DNA of 48,450 bases, taken from assembly GCA_944322845.1 (NCBI GenBank), contig CALUQE010000017.1, forward strand, positions 1 through 48,450. Direction: 5' to 3'. Below, piece by piece: positions 34,715 through 42,272 of this stretch. The first letter of the stretch is position 1. The number at the start of each line of letters is the position of its first letter. The position numbers were made by a program, and so were the translations under genes. The stretch comes from Candidatus Gastranaerophilales bacterium. Lineage in GTDB: Bacteria; Cyanobacteriota; Vampirovibrionia; Gastranaerophilales; Gastranaerophilaceae. The notes under the pieces were generated by a model. It searched no databases, had not been told where the DNA came from, and worked only from the letters and a program-made list of their open reading frames with translations.

Positions 34715-34813
34715 GCACCGCTGTAATCCACTTAATTGAGTGTTAAGTTTACAGGAATTGATTTTCCGAGAGATTGCAGGCGGTAAAGGGCAGCGCTTGG
34801 TCTGCCCTTTTAT
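34715..34813 (+). ncRNA. Candidate structured RNA after hsp20
   Basis: A 100-nt stretch that folds into several helices: P1 ACCGC (34717-34721)/GCGGT (34780-34784); a 12-bp arm, CTGTAA (34721-34726) plus ACTTAA (34730-34735), pairing TTAAGT (34743-34748) plus TTACAG (34749-34754) with a 3-nt bulge; a small GGAA/TTCC helix (34754-34767); then an intrinsic terminator AAAGGGCAG (34785-34793)/CTGCCCTTT (34802-34810). The presence of a closing stem plus terminator suggests a non-coding RNA or riboswitch-like element. It resembles no family I can name. Confidence 0.5.
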
Positions 34814-34818
34814 ATAAA

Positions 34819-34849
34819 AAGGAAGTCATGCATTGTATATGACTTCCTT
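34819..34849. terminator. Second hairpin before the XRE gene
   Basis: AAGGAAGTCAT (34819-34829) pairs with ATGACTTCCTT (34839-34849), 11 bp perfect. An A-run lies at the left and a TATAAT-like AT-rich tract at the right, so it could terminate either strand or act as an operator for the XRE gene. Confidence 0.6.
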
Positions 34850-34911
34850 ATAATTTATAATTAAATATATTATTAATAATCACAATATAATATATAGAAT
34901 TTTATTTAATA

Positions 34912-35151
34912 ATGCATGAAAATAAAAACATTATGACAGATAAAAACAGATTAAAGAATCTTGGTATTAATATTAAAAGCGAGCGCTTGAGAAGAAACAT
35001 TTCTCAGGAGAAGCTTGCTGAACTTACTAATATTTCAAGAAATTCAGTCAGCTTAATAGAAACAGGCAAAATCAACCCTACCATTTTGAAAGTTGTTGAT
35101 ATAGCTAAAGTTTTGGGTATTGATATAAATGTATTATTGAAGGAAGTTTAA
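34912..35151 (+). CDS. XRE-family helix-turn-helix regulator
   Basis: A 79-residue protein with only a Cro/C1-type HTH. Seen: LGINIKSERLRRNISQEKLAEL, then TNISRNSVSLIETGKINPTILKV and a short C-terminus. The start is uncertain: ATG 34912 has no clear ribosome site, and ATG 34933 (MTDKNRL) is an alternative. It overlaps the convergent prs gene's 3' end by 4 nt. The 11-bp inverted repeat at 34819-34849 is a candidate autoregulatory site. Confidence 0.8.
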   Translation: MHENKNIMTDKNRLKNLGINIKSERLRRNISQEKLAELTNISRNSVSLIETGKINPTILKVVDIAKVLGIDINVLLKEV

Positions 35152-36158
35152 ACCTTCATTTCTTTTTCAAACCCGAACAGTGAGCTTACAGACTCATCAT
35201 CATGGATGCGTGAAATAGCCTGTCCGAGAAGCGGTGCAATCGAAAGCTGTTTAACATTCGGCGGCAAGTCTTCTTTTGCCCAAGGAATTGTATTCGTGAC
35301 AATACATTCTTCAATCGGTGCATTTTTAAGACGTTCAATTGCCGGACCTGAAAGAACTGCGTGTGTTGCGCCGACGTAAACTGCTTTTGCACCTTTGCTC
35401 TTGAGCAGTTTTGATGCTTCGCAGATAGTGCCTGCAGTATCAATTATGTCATCAAACATGAGACAAATTTTGTTTTCTACATCTCCGATGATATGTGCGG
35501 CAATTGCTTCGTTGTGTTTGTCGCGTCTTTTGTCGATTATAGCCATCGGTATGTTTAAATTTTTTGCAAAGTGTCTGGTACGGTTTGCACCGCCCATATC
35601 CGGACTTACTGCAACCATTTCATCAGGGTTGAGTCCGAGACTTTTTACATAATCAACCAGAATCGGAGTTGCGAAGATATGGTCAACAAGGATATTAAAG
35701 AATCCTTGAATTTGACCTGTATGTAAATCCATTGCCAGAACTCTGTTAGCGCCGGCAGTGGTAAGCAGGTCGGCAACAAGTTTTGCGGTAATGGCTTCTC
35801 TGCCGGAAGTTTTTCTGTCCTGACGGGCATAGCCGTAGTATGGAATAACTGCCGTAATGGTTTTGGCGCTTGCTCTTTTGAAAGCGTCAATCATAATAAG
35901 CAGTTCCATAAGGTTTTCGTTTACCGGATTACATAAAGGCTGTACGATAAAAACGTCATCGCCTCTGATGCTTTCTTTGACTTGAACATAAATTTCACCG
36001 TCGGCAAAGTTTTTGATAACCATCGGTCCTACTGTAGTTCCCAGGTAATCGGCGATTTCCTGTGCTAACTTAGGGTTAGAACGGCCGGAAAAAAGTCTTA
36101 TATCATGAGTGGGGTTAACAGCGCGTTCCAGCTGCGGATAAGTCATTTCAAGCACCAT
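35148..36158 (-). CDS. prs: Ribose-phosphate pyrophosphokinase
   Basis: Prs, 336 residues, makes PRPP from ribose 5-phosphate and ATP for purine, pyrimidine, His, Trp and NAD synthesis. Seen: N-terminal IRLFSGRSNPKLAQEIA, flexible catalytic loop ARQDRKTSGREAITAK, PRPP-binding MFDDIIDTAGTI near residue 225, and IVTNTIPW. Length is slightly above the usual 310-320. Likely monocistronic. Confidence 0.96.
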   Translation of the reverse strand: MVLEMTYPQLERAVNPTHDIRLFSGRSNPKLAQEIADYLGTTVGPMVIKNFADGEIYVQVKESIRGDDVFIVQPLCNPVNENLMELLIMIDAFKRASAKTITAVIPYYGYARQDRKTSGREAITAKLVADLLTTAGANRVLAMDLHTGQIQGFFNILVDHIFATPILVDYVKSLGLNPDEMVAVSPDMGGANRTRHFAKNLNIPMAIIDKRRDKHNEAIAAHIIGDVENKICLMFDDIIDTAGTICEASKLLKSKGAKAVYVGATHAVLSGPAIERLKNAPIEECIVTNTIPWAKEDLPPNVKQLSIAPLLGQAISRIHDDESVSSLFGFEKEMKV

Positions 36159-36266
36159 TCGAAAGTCCTTTCTTGATTTTGTAATGTTGGAGTATTTCTA
36201 TTTTATACCCAAATGCTATTTTAAAAAAGTATTTTTTACGAAATATTAAGTATTTTTAGCGATGAA

Positions 36267-36339
36267 TGTAAAAAAATGTAAAAAAAATCTTACAAATTGT
36301 TATAAAATCGTGAAATGTGGAATATATTATGTATAGGAT
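36267..36339 (+). promoter_or_regulatory. HLR1-like box plus class A promoter of the flagellin gene
   Basis: TGTAAAAAAATGTAAA (36267-36282), GTTATAAA (36299-36306), 8 nt, ATGTGGAAT (36315-36323), 7 nt, GTATAGGAT (36331-36339). The GTTATAAA-ATGTGGAAT-GTATA spacing equals that at 13890 and 7063 (minus). The predicted transcript starts near 36345, leaving a leader of about 140 nt before the flagellin ATG. Confidence 0.65.
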
Positions 36340-36347
36340 ATATACGT

Positions 36348-36452
36348 ATGATTAAGGATATGCATCAGATCCAGAGAAGATTAGAAAACGTCTTAACCTC
36401 TTGTCTTGTAATGGTTACAGCCATTAGGGGGGGGGGTAAAACTCTTATGTAG
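36348..36452 (+). other. Poly-G tract inside an in-frame upstream ORF
   Basis: A 34-codon ATG ORF (36348-36452) lies in the flagellin leader. It contains an uninterrupted run of ten G (36427-36436), preceded by a hairpin TAATGG (36410-36415)/CCATTA around TTACAG. The ORF is in the same frame as the flagellin gene 33 nt downstream, ending in TAG. Any G insertion or deletion shifts the reading frame of this ORF. Whether it is translated is unknown (its ATG would be almost at the 5' end). Confidence 0.5.
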
Positions 36453-36485
36453 CCTGAGGTTTCCGCCTTGTGTGGAGGCGTTTGT

Positions 36486-38249
36486 ATGGTAATACTAAAC
36501 ACCAATCTTGGCTCTTTGATAGTCCAATCAAACCTTGCAGGTTCTACGAATTCTCTTAATCAAGCAATCGAGCGCATGACAACGGGGTTTAAGATAAATC
36601 ATGCTAAGGATAATGCTGCCAATTATTCAATAAGCACCAATATGTCGACAAAAATCGGCGCATATCAGGTGGCGGAGGATAACGCCTTGATTGGCTTGGA
36701 TATTTTGAATACGGCCTCCAGCTCGATAGAGCTTATAAGTAATGGCTTATCCCGCTTGCGTGCCTTGACTGTGCAGGCAGGTAACGGAACATACGGCGGT
36801 CAGTCTCTTGATGCAATAAACAGCGAGGCGAATGCAATAATAGATGAAATAAACCGTATCTATACATCAGCGGAGTTTAACGGCGTGAAGTTGTTAAAGC
36901 AGGAGCGTTTGCCGTCTGCTAATTTTATCAATGAAATAAAAAAGGTAGATACATCAACGATGACAAAGTTGTCAGAGGTTGATGCTAATACAACGATTTC
37001 AAGCGGCTCATACAGTATATCAACAGCCGAGGAGCTTGCAAAACTAGCCGGGATGACTAATTCTGGCAAAATTCAGGGGGGCAGTTTTTATCTTGCAGCC
37101 AATATTGATTTAAGCGCATATAAGACGGGTGAGGGCTGGACTCCGATCGGTACAGATGTAAACCCGTTCAGGGGGAGTTTTGACGGTAACGGGTATGTTA
37201 TCAGTAATTTGTATATAAATACAACCGCAAGTAAAAGTTACGTCGGACTATTCGGAAAATCTAACGGTATTACAAATGTCGGTGTAGAGGATGCCTATGT
37301 ATATGCTCCGAATTCTGATAAAGTAGGCATTTTAGTTGGTGGTAGAAATTTGGATGCTGTTTTTTTAACGAATTGTTACGCTGCAGGCACGGTTACAGGT
37401 CGTAATGAGGTAGGCGGTTTAGCAGGAAACTTTAAAACGACTTCTTGTTATTCTGAGGCAAATGTAACCGGAAATAATAATGTAGGCGGGCTCGTGGGAG
37501 TAGGCACTCCCAGGGATAGCTTTTCTGCAGGAAATGTAACCGGAAATAATAACGTTGGAGGTTTAATGGGGCGTGGTGATTATGCAGTTCATTGTTATAC
37601 AACTGCAAAAGTTACAGGCAATACTAATGTTGGTGGCTTGATAGGTGCTATTAATGGTGTTGGTCCTTCAGATTGTTATGTCTTAAGCCGTTCAGACGGA
37701 TTAAATGGTGTTTTTGTCGGTAATGATGCAAGAGTAACAAATTGTTATTACAGCTCTTATTATATAGGCAAACCTCTGACCGGCGGTTCCGGTCAGAATG
37801 TAACGAATGTTCAGGTATATGACGGAGATGTGCCGTTTACGTACAGACCTGAATATCACCCTGTTCAGTTTGAACTGCAGATAGGCATACATTCCGGCGA
37901 GAGCTCCAAACTCTCTGTTGATACCAGTTTTGATATTTGGAAACTGGATACATTGCGGAATATCGGCTATATGGACAGTTCCGTTCTTTTAAATACAGTA
38001 GATGAAATAATTGACAGAGTAAACGAGCGTCAATCTACTCTCGGCGCATATCAAAACCGTCTTGAGAGCGCGTTGGATGAAATTTCTATCCAGTATGAAA
38101 ATCTTGTGTCTTCCCGCTCAACCATACGTGACGCGGATATAGCTGAAGAATCGAGTGCATATATTCGCAGCCTGATACTTCAGCAGGCAGCCGCAACTCT
38201 TCTTGCTACTGCAAATCAGACTCCTGCAATCGCTCTGGAGCTGCTTTAA
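36486..38249 (+). CDS. Flagellin with GLUG-repeat central insert
   Basis: A 587-residue flagellin-family protein. Seen: conserved flagellin N-terminus (residues 1-140; SLNQAIERMTTGFKINHAKDNAANYSIS, typical of D0/D1), a large central insert (about 179-435) with 'F-x-G-x-FDGNGYVISNL' and five GLUG-type repeats (VGGLVG, VGGLMG, VGGLIG), and a conserved flagellin C-terminus (about 450-587, ending in LQQAAATLLATANQT...). The insert is the sort found in bacterial adhesins and beta-solenoids. It suggests a surface-decorated filament. ATG 36486 is preceded by GTGTGGAGGCG. A flagellin in a predicted non-photosynthetic lineage fits a motile or appendage-bearing cell. Confidence 0.85.
   Translation: MVILNTNLGSLIVQSNLAGSTNSLNQAIERMTTGFKINHAKDNAANYSISTNMSTKIGAYQVAEDNALIGLDILNTASSSIELISNGLSRLRALTVQAGNGTYGGQSLDAINSEANAIIDEINRIYTSAEFNGVKLLKQERLPSANFINEIKKVDTSTMTKLSEVDANTTISSGSYSISTAEELAKLAGMTNSGKIQGGSFYLAANIDLSAYKTGEGWTPIGTDVNPFRGSFDGNGYVISNLYINTTASKSYVGLFGKSNGITNVGVEDAYVYAPNSDKVGILVGGRNLDAVFLTNCYAAGTVTGRNEVGGLAGNFKTTSCYSEANVTGNNNVGGLVGVGTPRDSFSAGNVTGNNNVGGLMGRGDYAVHCYTTAKVTGNTNVGGLIGAINGVGPSDCYVLSRSDGLNGVFVGNDARVTNCYYSSYYIGKPLTGGSGQNVTNVQVYDGDVPFTYRPEYHPVQFELQIGIHSGESSKLSVDTSFDIWKLDTLRNIGYMDSSVLLNTVDEIIDRVNERQSTLGAYQNRLESALDEISIQYENLVSSRSTIRDADIAEESSAYIRSLILQQAAATLLATANQTPAIALELL
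37460..37552 (+). repeat. Intragenic DNA repeat coding two GLUG units
   Basis: An identical 21-nt string starts at 37460 and again at 37532 (key parts AAATGTAACC and GGAAATAATAA), 72 nt (24 codons) apart, within the flagellin insert. The near identity at DNA level means a recent duplication or gene conversion; repeat number may vary between strains. Confidence 0.75.
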
Positions 38250-38253
38250 ATGC

Positions 38254-38280
38254 AAAAAAAAACTTCTCGAGGTTGAGAAG
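38254..38280 (-). terminator. Intrinsic terminator of candidate sRNA 2
   Basis: CTTCTC (38263-38268) and GAGAAG (38275-38280) form a 6-bp stem; A9 at 38254-38262 is a U9 tract on the minus strand. The plus strand has no T-run after the stem, so it is not a flagellin terminator. Confidence 0.8.
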
Positions 38281-38325
38281 CTAGGAAAATTAGTTAGGAA
38301 GGGATTTAGGGATTAAATCTTATAT
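38254..38325 (-). ncRNA. Candidate small RNA 2 (HLR1-driven)
   Basis: A predicted minus-strand transcript of about 70 nt in the gap after the flagellin gene. Seen: class B promoter upstream (38333-38405), and a terminator (38254-38280) whose U9 lies on the minus strand only. The body contains C-rich stretches (complement of 38299-38313, reading TCCCTAAATCCCTTC) complementary to SD sequences. Its 3' end is antisense to the last flagellin bases only marginally. It resembles candidate sRNA 1 in layout but not in sequence. Confidence 0.55.
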
Positions 38326-38332
38326 TGTTTAC

Positions 38333-38405
38333 ATCTTACATATATATAAAGTATATAAATTTCTGTCAATTTCACAGTTTGCAGAAAACGTTACAAAACT
38401 TTACA
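38333..38405 (-). promoter_or_regulatory. HLR1-like box and class B -10 (minus) for sRNA 2
   Basis: Plus GTTACAAAACTTTACA (38390-38405), minus TGTAAAGTTTTGTAAC, the most perfect box. After 52 nt the minus strand has TAAGAT (plus 38333-38338), in ATACTTTATATATATGTAAGAT. Only the candidate sRNA lies downstream. Confidence 0.65.
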
Positions 38406-38419
38406 TTTTGTATTAAATT

Positions 38420-38490
38420 TGTAAATTTTTGTAAATGTTTTTGAAATTTATTAAAGTTTTTGCCTAAAAATGCCGTAAAACATGTAAACA
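38420..38490 (+). promoter_or_regulatory. HLR1-like box (plus) for the 398-residue gene
   Basis: TGTAAATTTTTGTAAA (38420-38435), then TAAACA at 38485-38490 (50 nt away) in CATGTAAACA, about 30 nt before the ATG at 38521. It is divergent from, and only 14 nt away from, the minus-strand box at 38390-38405. Confidence 0.55.
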
Positions 38491-38520
38491 AGGGAAAAAA
38501 ATAAAGGACAATTACACACA

Positions 38521-39717
38521 ATGGGAATGGCAGCGTCACAAGCTAGATTATTAACGCTTACAAGCAGGCTCCATGATGTTGAGTATAAAGCTCAAAATAT
38601 AGAGAGTCAGAAAATTGCGCTTGCAACTCAGAAAGATGAGTTGTACCAGAACTATTGTGATGCATTAGACGCAAAGAAGATTCAGGTTGCATTTAACAAC
38701 GGCGACGGAACGCGAAATTTTGTTGATGCGACTTTTGCAACATTATGTACTTATAATGAAAATCGCTGCGCCCAGTATTCCTTAACTGATTCGAAAACTG
38801 GTAAAGTCATTGTAAGTGCAGAAACAGCCGCAATATATGAAGATTATAATACGGATAAATACGCATTTGCGTTCGCTATGCTAGGTATGGGCGAAGACTT
38901 TGCATGGTATGATGACGGCGGGTACTATGATGACAGAATGACAATGGGTATGGAAGTCGGTATTGGTGTTGCAGGAGAGGATTACGGATATGGTACGGCA
39001 TCTAACGGCTTAAATAACTTATTTATGACTGATGTCGAAAAAATGGTATTTGATAAGTACTATGAAAGTAACGATAAACTTAAAAAAGCGTATGACAATC
39101 TGACTGAAACTTGTAATTCGGAAGATACTTCCATGGGCGAGCAGAGAGAAGCATTAGAAAATTTCAGAGACGTTTTGTATTCGGAATACGGAACAGAAAT
39201 ATATAAATATATGCGTTTGAATAAAAATGAGGAAACAAATACTGATCCTGATGCCTCAACAGCAGAATTCAATCCTGATTTTCCTGAAGAGTTTCCGCAG
39301 GATGAGTTTAACTATTATGCCAATTTGTTTGAACAAATACAGGCTGCCGGCGGTTGTCAGGAAATTGACCCTCAATACGAATCTGGCGAAGAAGGCAACG
39401 AGTGGTTAAATAACATGGTTAAAGCCGGCAGAGTGACTATTGAAGTTTATAATGCCACTAAAAAAGAATGGCAGGAAACAAGTGTTGCAACCAGTACAAA
39501 TACTAATTACCTTCAGGAAGTTCAGGACGAAACTGACTTAAAGAAAGCTGAAGCAGAATACGAATACGAGCTGGATAAAATTAATGCAAAAGATACTAAG
39601 TTCGATCAGGATTTGAGTAAACTCGAAACAGAAAGAACTTCTATTACAACAGAGATGGAATCAATTCAAAAAGTAAGAGATGATAATATCGAAAGAACAT
39701 TTGGTATATTCAGTTAA
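38521..39717 (+). CDS. Lineage-specific MGMAASQARLL-type protein
   Basis: A 398-residue acidic, helix-rich protein. Seen: a conserved-looking N-terminus MGMAASQARLLTLTSRLHD..., a helix-forming segment (about 10-50), an acidic Tyr/Asp/Gly-rich central region (about 100-300) and a C-terminal coiled coil (about 340-398) with SKLETERTSITTEMESIQKV. Similar N-termini occur in several proteins of this lineage as I recall; the N- and C-terminal helices flanking a variable centre recall filament subunits, but this is not proof. Unknown function. Ends shortly before the convergent glycosyltransferase gene. Confidence 0.7.
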   Translation: MGMAASQARLLTLTSRLHDVEYKAQNIESQKIALATQKDELYQNYCDALDAKKIQVAFNNGDGTRNFVDATFATLCTYNENRCAQYSLTDSKTGKVIVSAETAAIYEDYNTDKYAFAFAMLGMGEDFAWYDDGGYYDDRMTMGMEVGIGVAGEDYGYGTASNGLNNLFMTDVEKMVFDKYYESNDKLKKAYDNLTETCNSEDTSMGEQREALENFRDVLYSEYGTEIYKYMRLNKNEETNTDPDASTAEFNPDFPEEFPQDEFNYYANLFEQIQAAGGCQEIDPQYESGEEGNEWLNNMVKAGRVTIEVYNATKKEWQETSVATSTNTNYLQEVQDETDLKKAEAEYEYELDKINAKDTKFDQDLSKLETERTSITTEMESIQKVRDDNIERTFGIFS

Positions 39718-39735
39718 AAGCTGTATATACCTCCT

Positions 39736-40749
39736 TTAAGATGATAAGTTTTCCCTTCCCCTTTTTCCCTTTCTTTGCCACTTGAAAAAGTGGTTTTTTC
39801 TTTGGAAATTTTTTTCATATTCAAGGGTCTTTAACCTTATTTGAACATCCTCGAGTAATTTTCTGTTAATAGAGAGTAAATCACCGATAACAGCTATAAC
39901 ACCGAGTTGTACCGCAGATATTAAGAACATTGCTGCAAATATGAGGGATTGTATGTGGCCGTTGCCTGAGCCCTGCAGGAAATAATACACAAATCTGAGT
40001 ACAAGTATTACCCCTAAAATACCTAATAGACCGGCAATTGTTATGAAAAACCTGAAGGGTCTGTATACTATAAACATTCTGATGGTTGTTTTCATTGATT
40101 TGTACATATAATCAAAAATGTTTTTAACAAGCTTTGAATCTCTGAGTTTTTCATTGACTCTAATCGGTACGGAAATTACTTTCAAGCCTTTTGCATTTGC
40201 CTGAAGCAGGGTTTCCATAGTGTATGTGTAATTATCAAAAACATTTATTCTGATAGCAGCGTGTTTTGAAAAAGCTCTGAAGCCGCTGGGCGCATCTTCT
40301 ACTTTTGTTGAAGAGAAAAGTCTTAGAACTGCAGAGCCGAGTTTTTGAAAAACTTTTTTTAGCGGCGAAAATTCTTTTATGGAAAAAATGTCTCTTGCGC
40401 CGACAACAATGTCTGCTTTTCCTTCAAGTATCGGGGCAGCTATTTTTTCTATATCATCAGCGCAGTACTGGTTATCGGCATCCGTGTTTACAATAATATC
40501 AGCTCCTCTTTTTAAAGCTTCGTTAAGTCCGCTTCTGAAAGCATTGGCAAGTCCTTTATTAGGTTTTATATCAAGAACTGAAGCTCCCCAGTTTCTTGCT
40601 ATTTCAGCAGAATTGTCTGTCGACCCGTCATTTATAACCAGAACTTCTATTTCATCAACCCCGTTAACAGATTTCGGTAAATCATTAAGGGTTGTAAGAA
40701 GTGTATCTTTTTCATTGTAACAAGGTATTTGAATAATAAGCTTTGTCAT
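39736..40749 (-). CDS. Family 2 glycosyltransferase (DPM1/ArnC-like)
   Basis: A 337-residue GT2. Seen: IQIPCYNEKDTLLTTLNDLP at the N-terminus, INDGSTDNSAEIA, the metal-binding NTDADNQY near residue 90, GARD and SGFRAF, followed by two membrane helices (about 235-290). This is the dolichol/undecaprenyl-phosphate sugar transferase layout. It would load a sugar onto a polyprenyl phosphate for export or transfer. Divergent from a GT39-like gene 38 nt away, a pairing that fits lipid-linked sugar donation. Confidence 0.85.
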   Translation of the reverse strand: MTKLIIQIPCYNEKDTLLTTLNDLPKSVNGVDEIEVLVINDGSTDNSAEIARNWGASVLDIKPNKGLANAFRSGLNEALKRGADIIVNTDADNQYCADDIEKIAAPILEGKADIVVGARDIFSIKEFSPLKKVFQKLGSAVLRLFSSTKVEDAPSGFRAFSKHAAIRINVFDNYTYTMETLLQANAKGLKVISVPIRVNEKLRDSKLVKNIFDYMYKSMKTTIRMFIVYRPFRFFITIAGLLGILGVILVLRFVYYFLQGSGNGHIQSLIFAAMFLISAVQLGVIAVIGDLLSINRKLLEDVQIRLKTLEYEKNFQRKNHFFKWQRKGKRGRENLSS

Positions 40750-40787
40750 GTAAAATATTATATATAAATCGGGAGAGCAGGTAAAGA

Positions 40788-42230
40788 GTGTTTTATATTA
40801 TTCTACTGGGATTGTTGCTTAGACTGTCCAATATAATAAAACCGGAAGGTATGTGGAATGACGAGTATGTAAGCTGGTATGTCTCAACTTTTCCGATATT
40901 CCATGGTTTCTGGGAAGAGGTTGTAAAGCAGTGTCATATGCCGCTTTATTATTTGTATATAAAGCCTTTTGCCCACTTCTCAGATACTGTTTTAAGGCTT
41001 ACGTCGGTTCTCCCCGGTATTCTTGCAATCCCTGTTATGTATTTTGCAGGAAAGGAATATTCGAAAAAAGCGGGGTATTTTGCAGCAATAATAACTTCCG
41101 TTTTATCTTTTCTTGTGTATTATTCGCAGGAAGTAAGGTTTTATTCGCTTCTGTTTTTATTCTCAGCATTTTCGCTACTATTTACAATCAAGTATTTGAA
41201 AAATAATAACTGGAAGAATCTTGCCGGATACATTCTGTCAAATGTCCTTATACTTTCTACGCATATTGTAGGTGCGGTTTTTGTGTTTTTCTCGCTTTTG
41301 TATGTGGTAATAAAGAAAAAGAAGATTTCAATCGTTGTTGTATTAATGCTGATTACAATTATCGCTTTTTTGAGACTTCCCGTTAACTTTTTGAGAATGC
41401 TTCCCGCTTCGCAGTGGTGGGGAAATTTTTCGTATACAAATATCTTATTTCTGTTTAGTGATTATTTTTCTCCGATACTTACGAATAATGTTACGGCTCC
41501 GCCTGTATTCTTCTACAATAAATCTCTGGCTTTGTGGCTTACTGTGCCGACATTAATCGCGCTTTCCGGCATGATTGCAGGTCTGAAAAAAGGGCTCTCG
41601 CTGGTTGTTATAGCTACTATTACAGTGATGTCGATTGTTGCAGCCTGCGGGATTCTGGTTTTTATAACAAAATATACCATAGAGATCTTACCAATCTTGA
41701 TTCTGTTTACTGCGCTCGGCTTTGATAGGATGAAACGTGCCGGGATTGTTTTATTGTCTCTTTTTGTCGTTTGTCATCTGGGTGCGTATTTTACTCCGTA
41801 TTATGTGACAAAACTTAAGCGGAATGAGGGACACAAAATTGTCGGAGACATACTTAATAAGCAAGATTCTCAAAATATTTTGTTTACTTACTATGAACCG
41901 GACAGGTTTTATCGTTACGCTAATATAAAAGACAAAAATCTACTTTTTCTAAGTAAAAGTAACAGGCATATTTATAAACAGAACCCTGCCTCAATACTTT
42001 CGGAAATTCCGATTGGCGAAACTGTTTCAGTAGTCTTTTTGGATAGTGTAAGTTTTTTTGATGAAAATTTTTTAGAAACAAATAAAAATAATCCGAAAAT
42101 TCCTGAAATGTTTGTAACTTTTTCAGAGGTGAAAAATTCCATTGTAAAGCGTATGGATAAAGATTTTACGGATTATGAAGTTGCGCGTGGCGGGTACTGG
42201 ACTGTTATTCGTGCAAAAAGAGTTAAATAA
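40788..42230 (+). CDS. ArnT/PMT-like membrane glycosyltransferase
   Basis: A 480-residue integral membrane GT of the GT39/GT83 type that transfers sugar from a polyprenyl phosphate. Seen: N-terminal LLRL followed by WNDEYVSW (the acidic catalytic loop), HMPLYY and YSQEVRFYSL, then about ten membrane helices and a soluble C-terminus (from about 400). Start is GTG 40788 with GGGAG at 40771-40775 upstream. Divergent from a GT2; together they could glycosylate LPS, lipid A or a surface protein such as the flagellin. Confidence 0.8.
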   Translation: MFYIILLGLLLRLSNIIKPEGMWNDEYVSWYVSTFPIFHGFWEEVVKQCHMPLYYLYIKPFAHFSDTVLRLTSVLPGILAIPVMYFAGKEYSKKAGYFAAIITSVLSFLVYYSQEVRFYSLLFLFSAFSLLFTIKYLKNNNWKNLAGYILSNVLILSTHIVGAVFVFFSLLYVVIKKKKISIVVVLMLITIIAFLRLPVNFLRMLPASQWWGNFSYTNILFLFSDYFSPILTNNVTAPPVFFYNKSLALWLTVPTLIALSGMIAGLKKGLSLVVIATITVMSIVAACGILVFITKYTIEILPILILFTALGFDRMKRAGIVLLSLFVVCHLGAYFTPYYVTKLKRNEGHKIVGDILNKQDSQNILFTYYEPDRFYRYANIKDKNLLFLSKSNRHIYKQNPASILSEIPIGETVSVVFLDSVSFFDENFLETNKNNPKIPEMFVTFSEVKNSIVKRMDKDFTDYEVARGGYWTVIRAKRVK

Positions 42231-42243
42231 CTTAACAAAGCGC

Positions 42244-42272
42244 TTGACATTAAAATAGGGTTTTGTTAAACT
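42244..42272 (+). promoter_or_regulatory. rplJ promoter
   Basis: TTGACA (42244-42249), 17 nt, TAAACT (42267-42272): a canonical sigma-70 pair directly after the glycosyltransferase gene. It makes rplJ-rplL its own unit with a leader of about 290 nt. Confidence 0.75.

Noticed and set aside
34740..34813. Known riboswitch class after hsp20
   Set aside because: No recognised consensus for glycine, SAM, TPP, cobalamin or c-di-GMP; kept only as unnamed structured RNA.
38254..38280. Flagellin terminator on the plus strand
   Set aside because: No T-tract follows the stem on the plus strand; the A9 lies before it.
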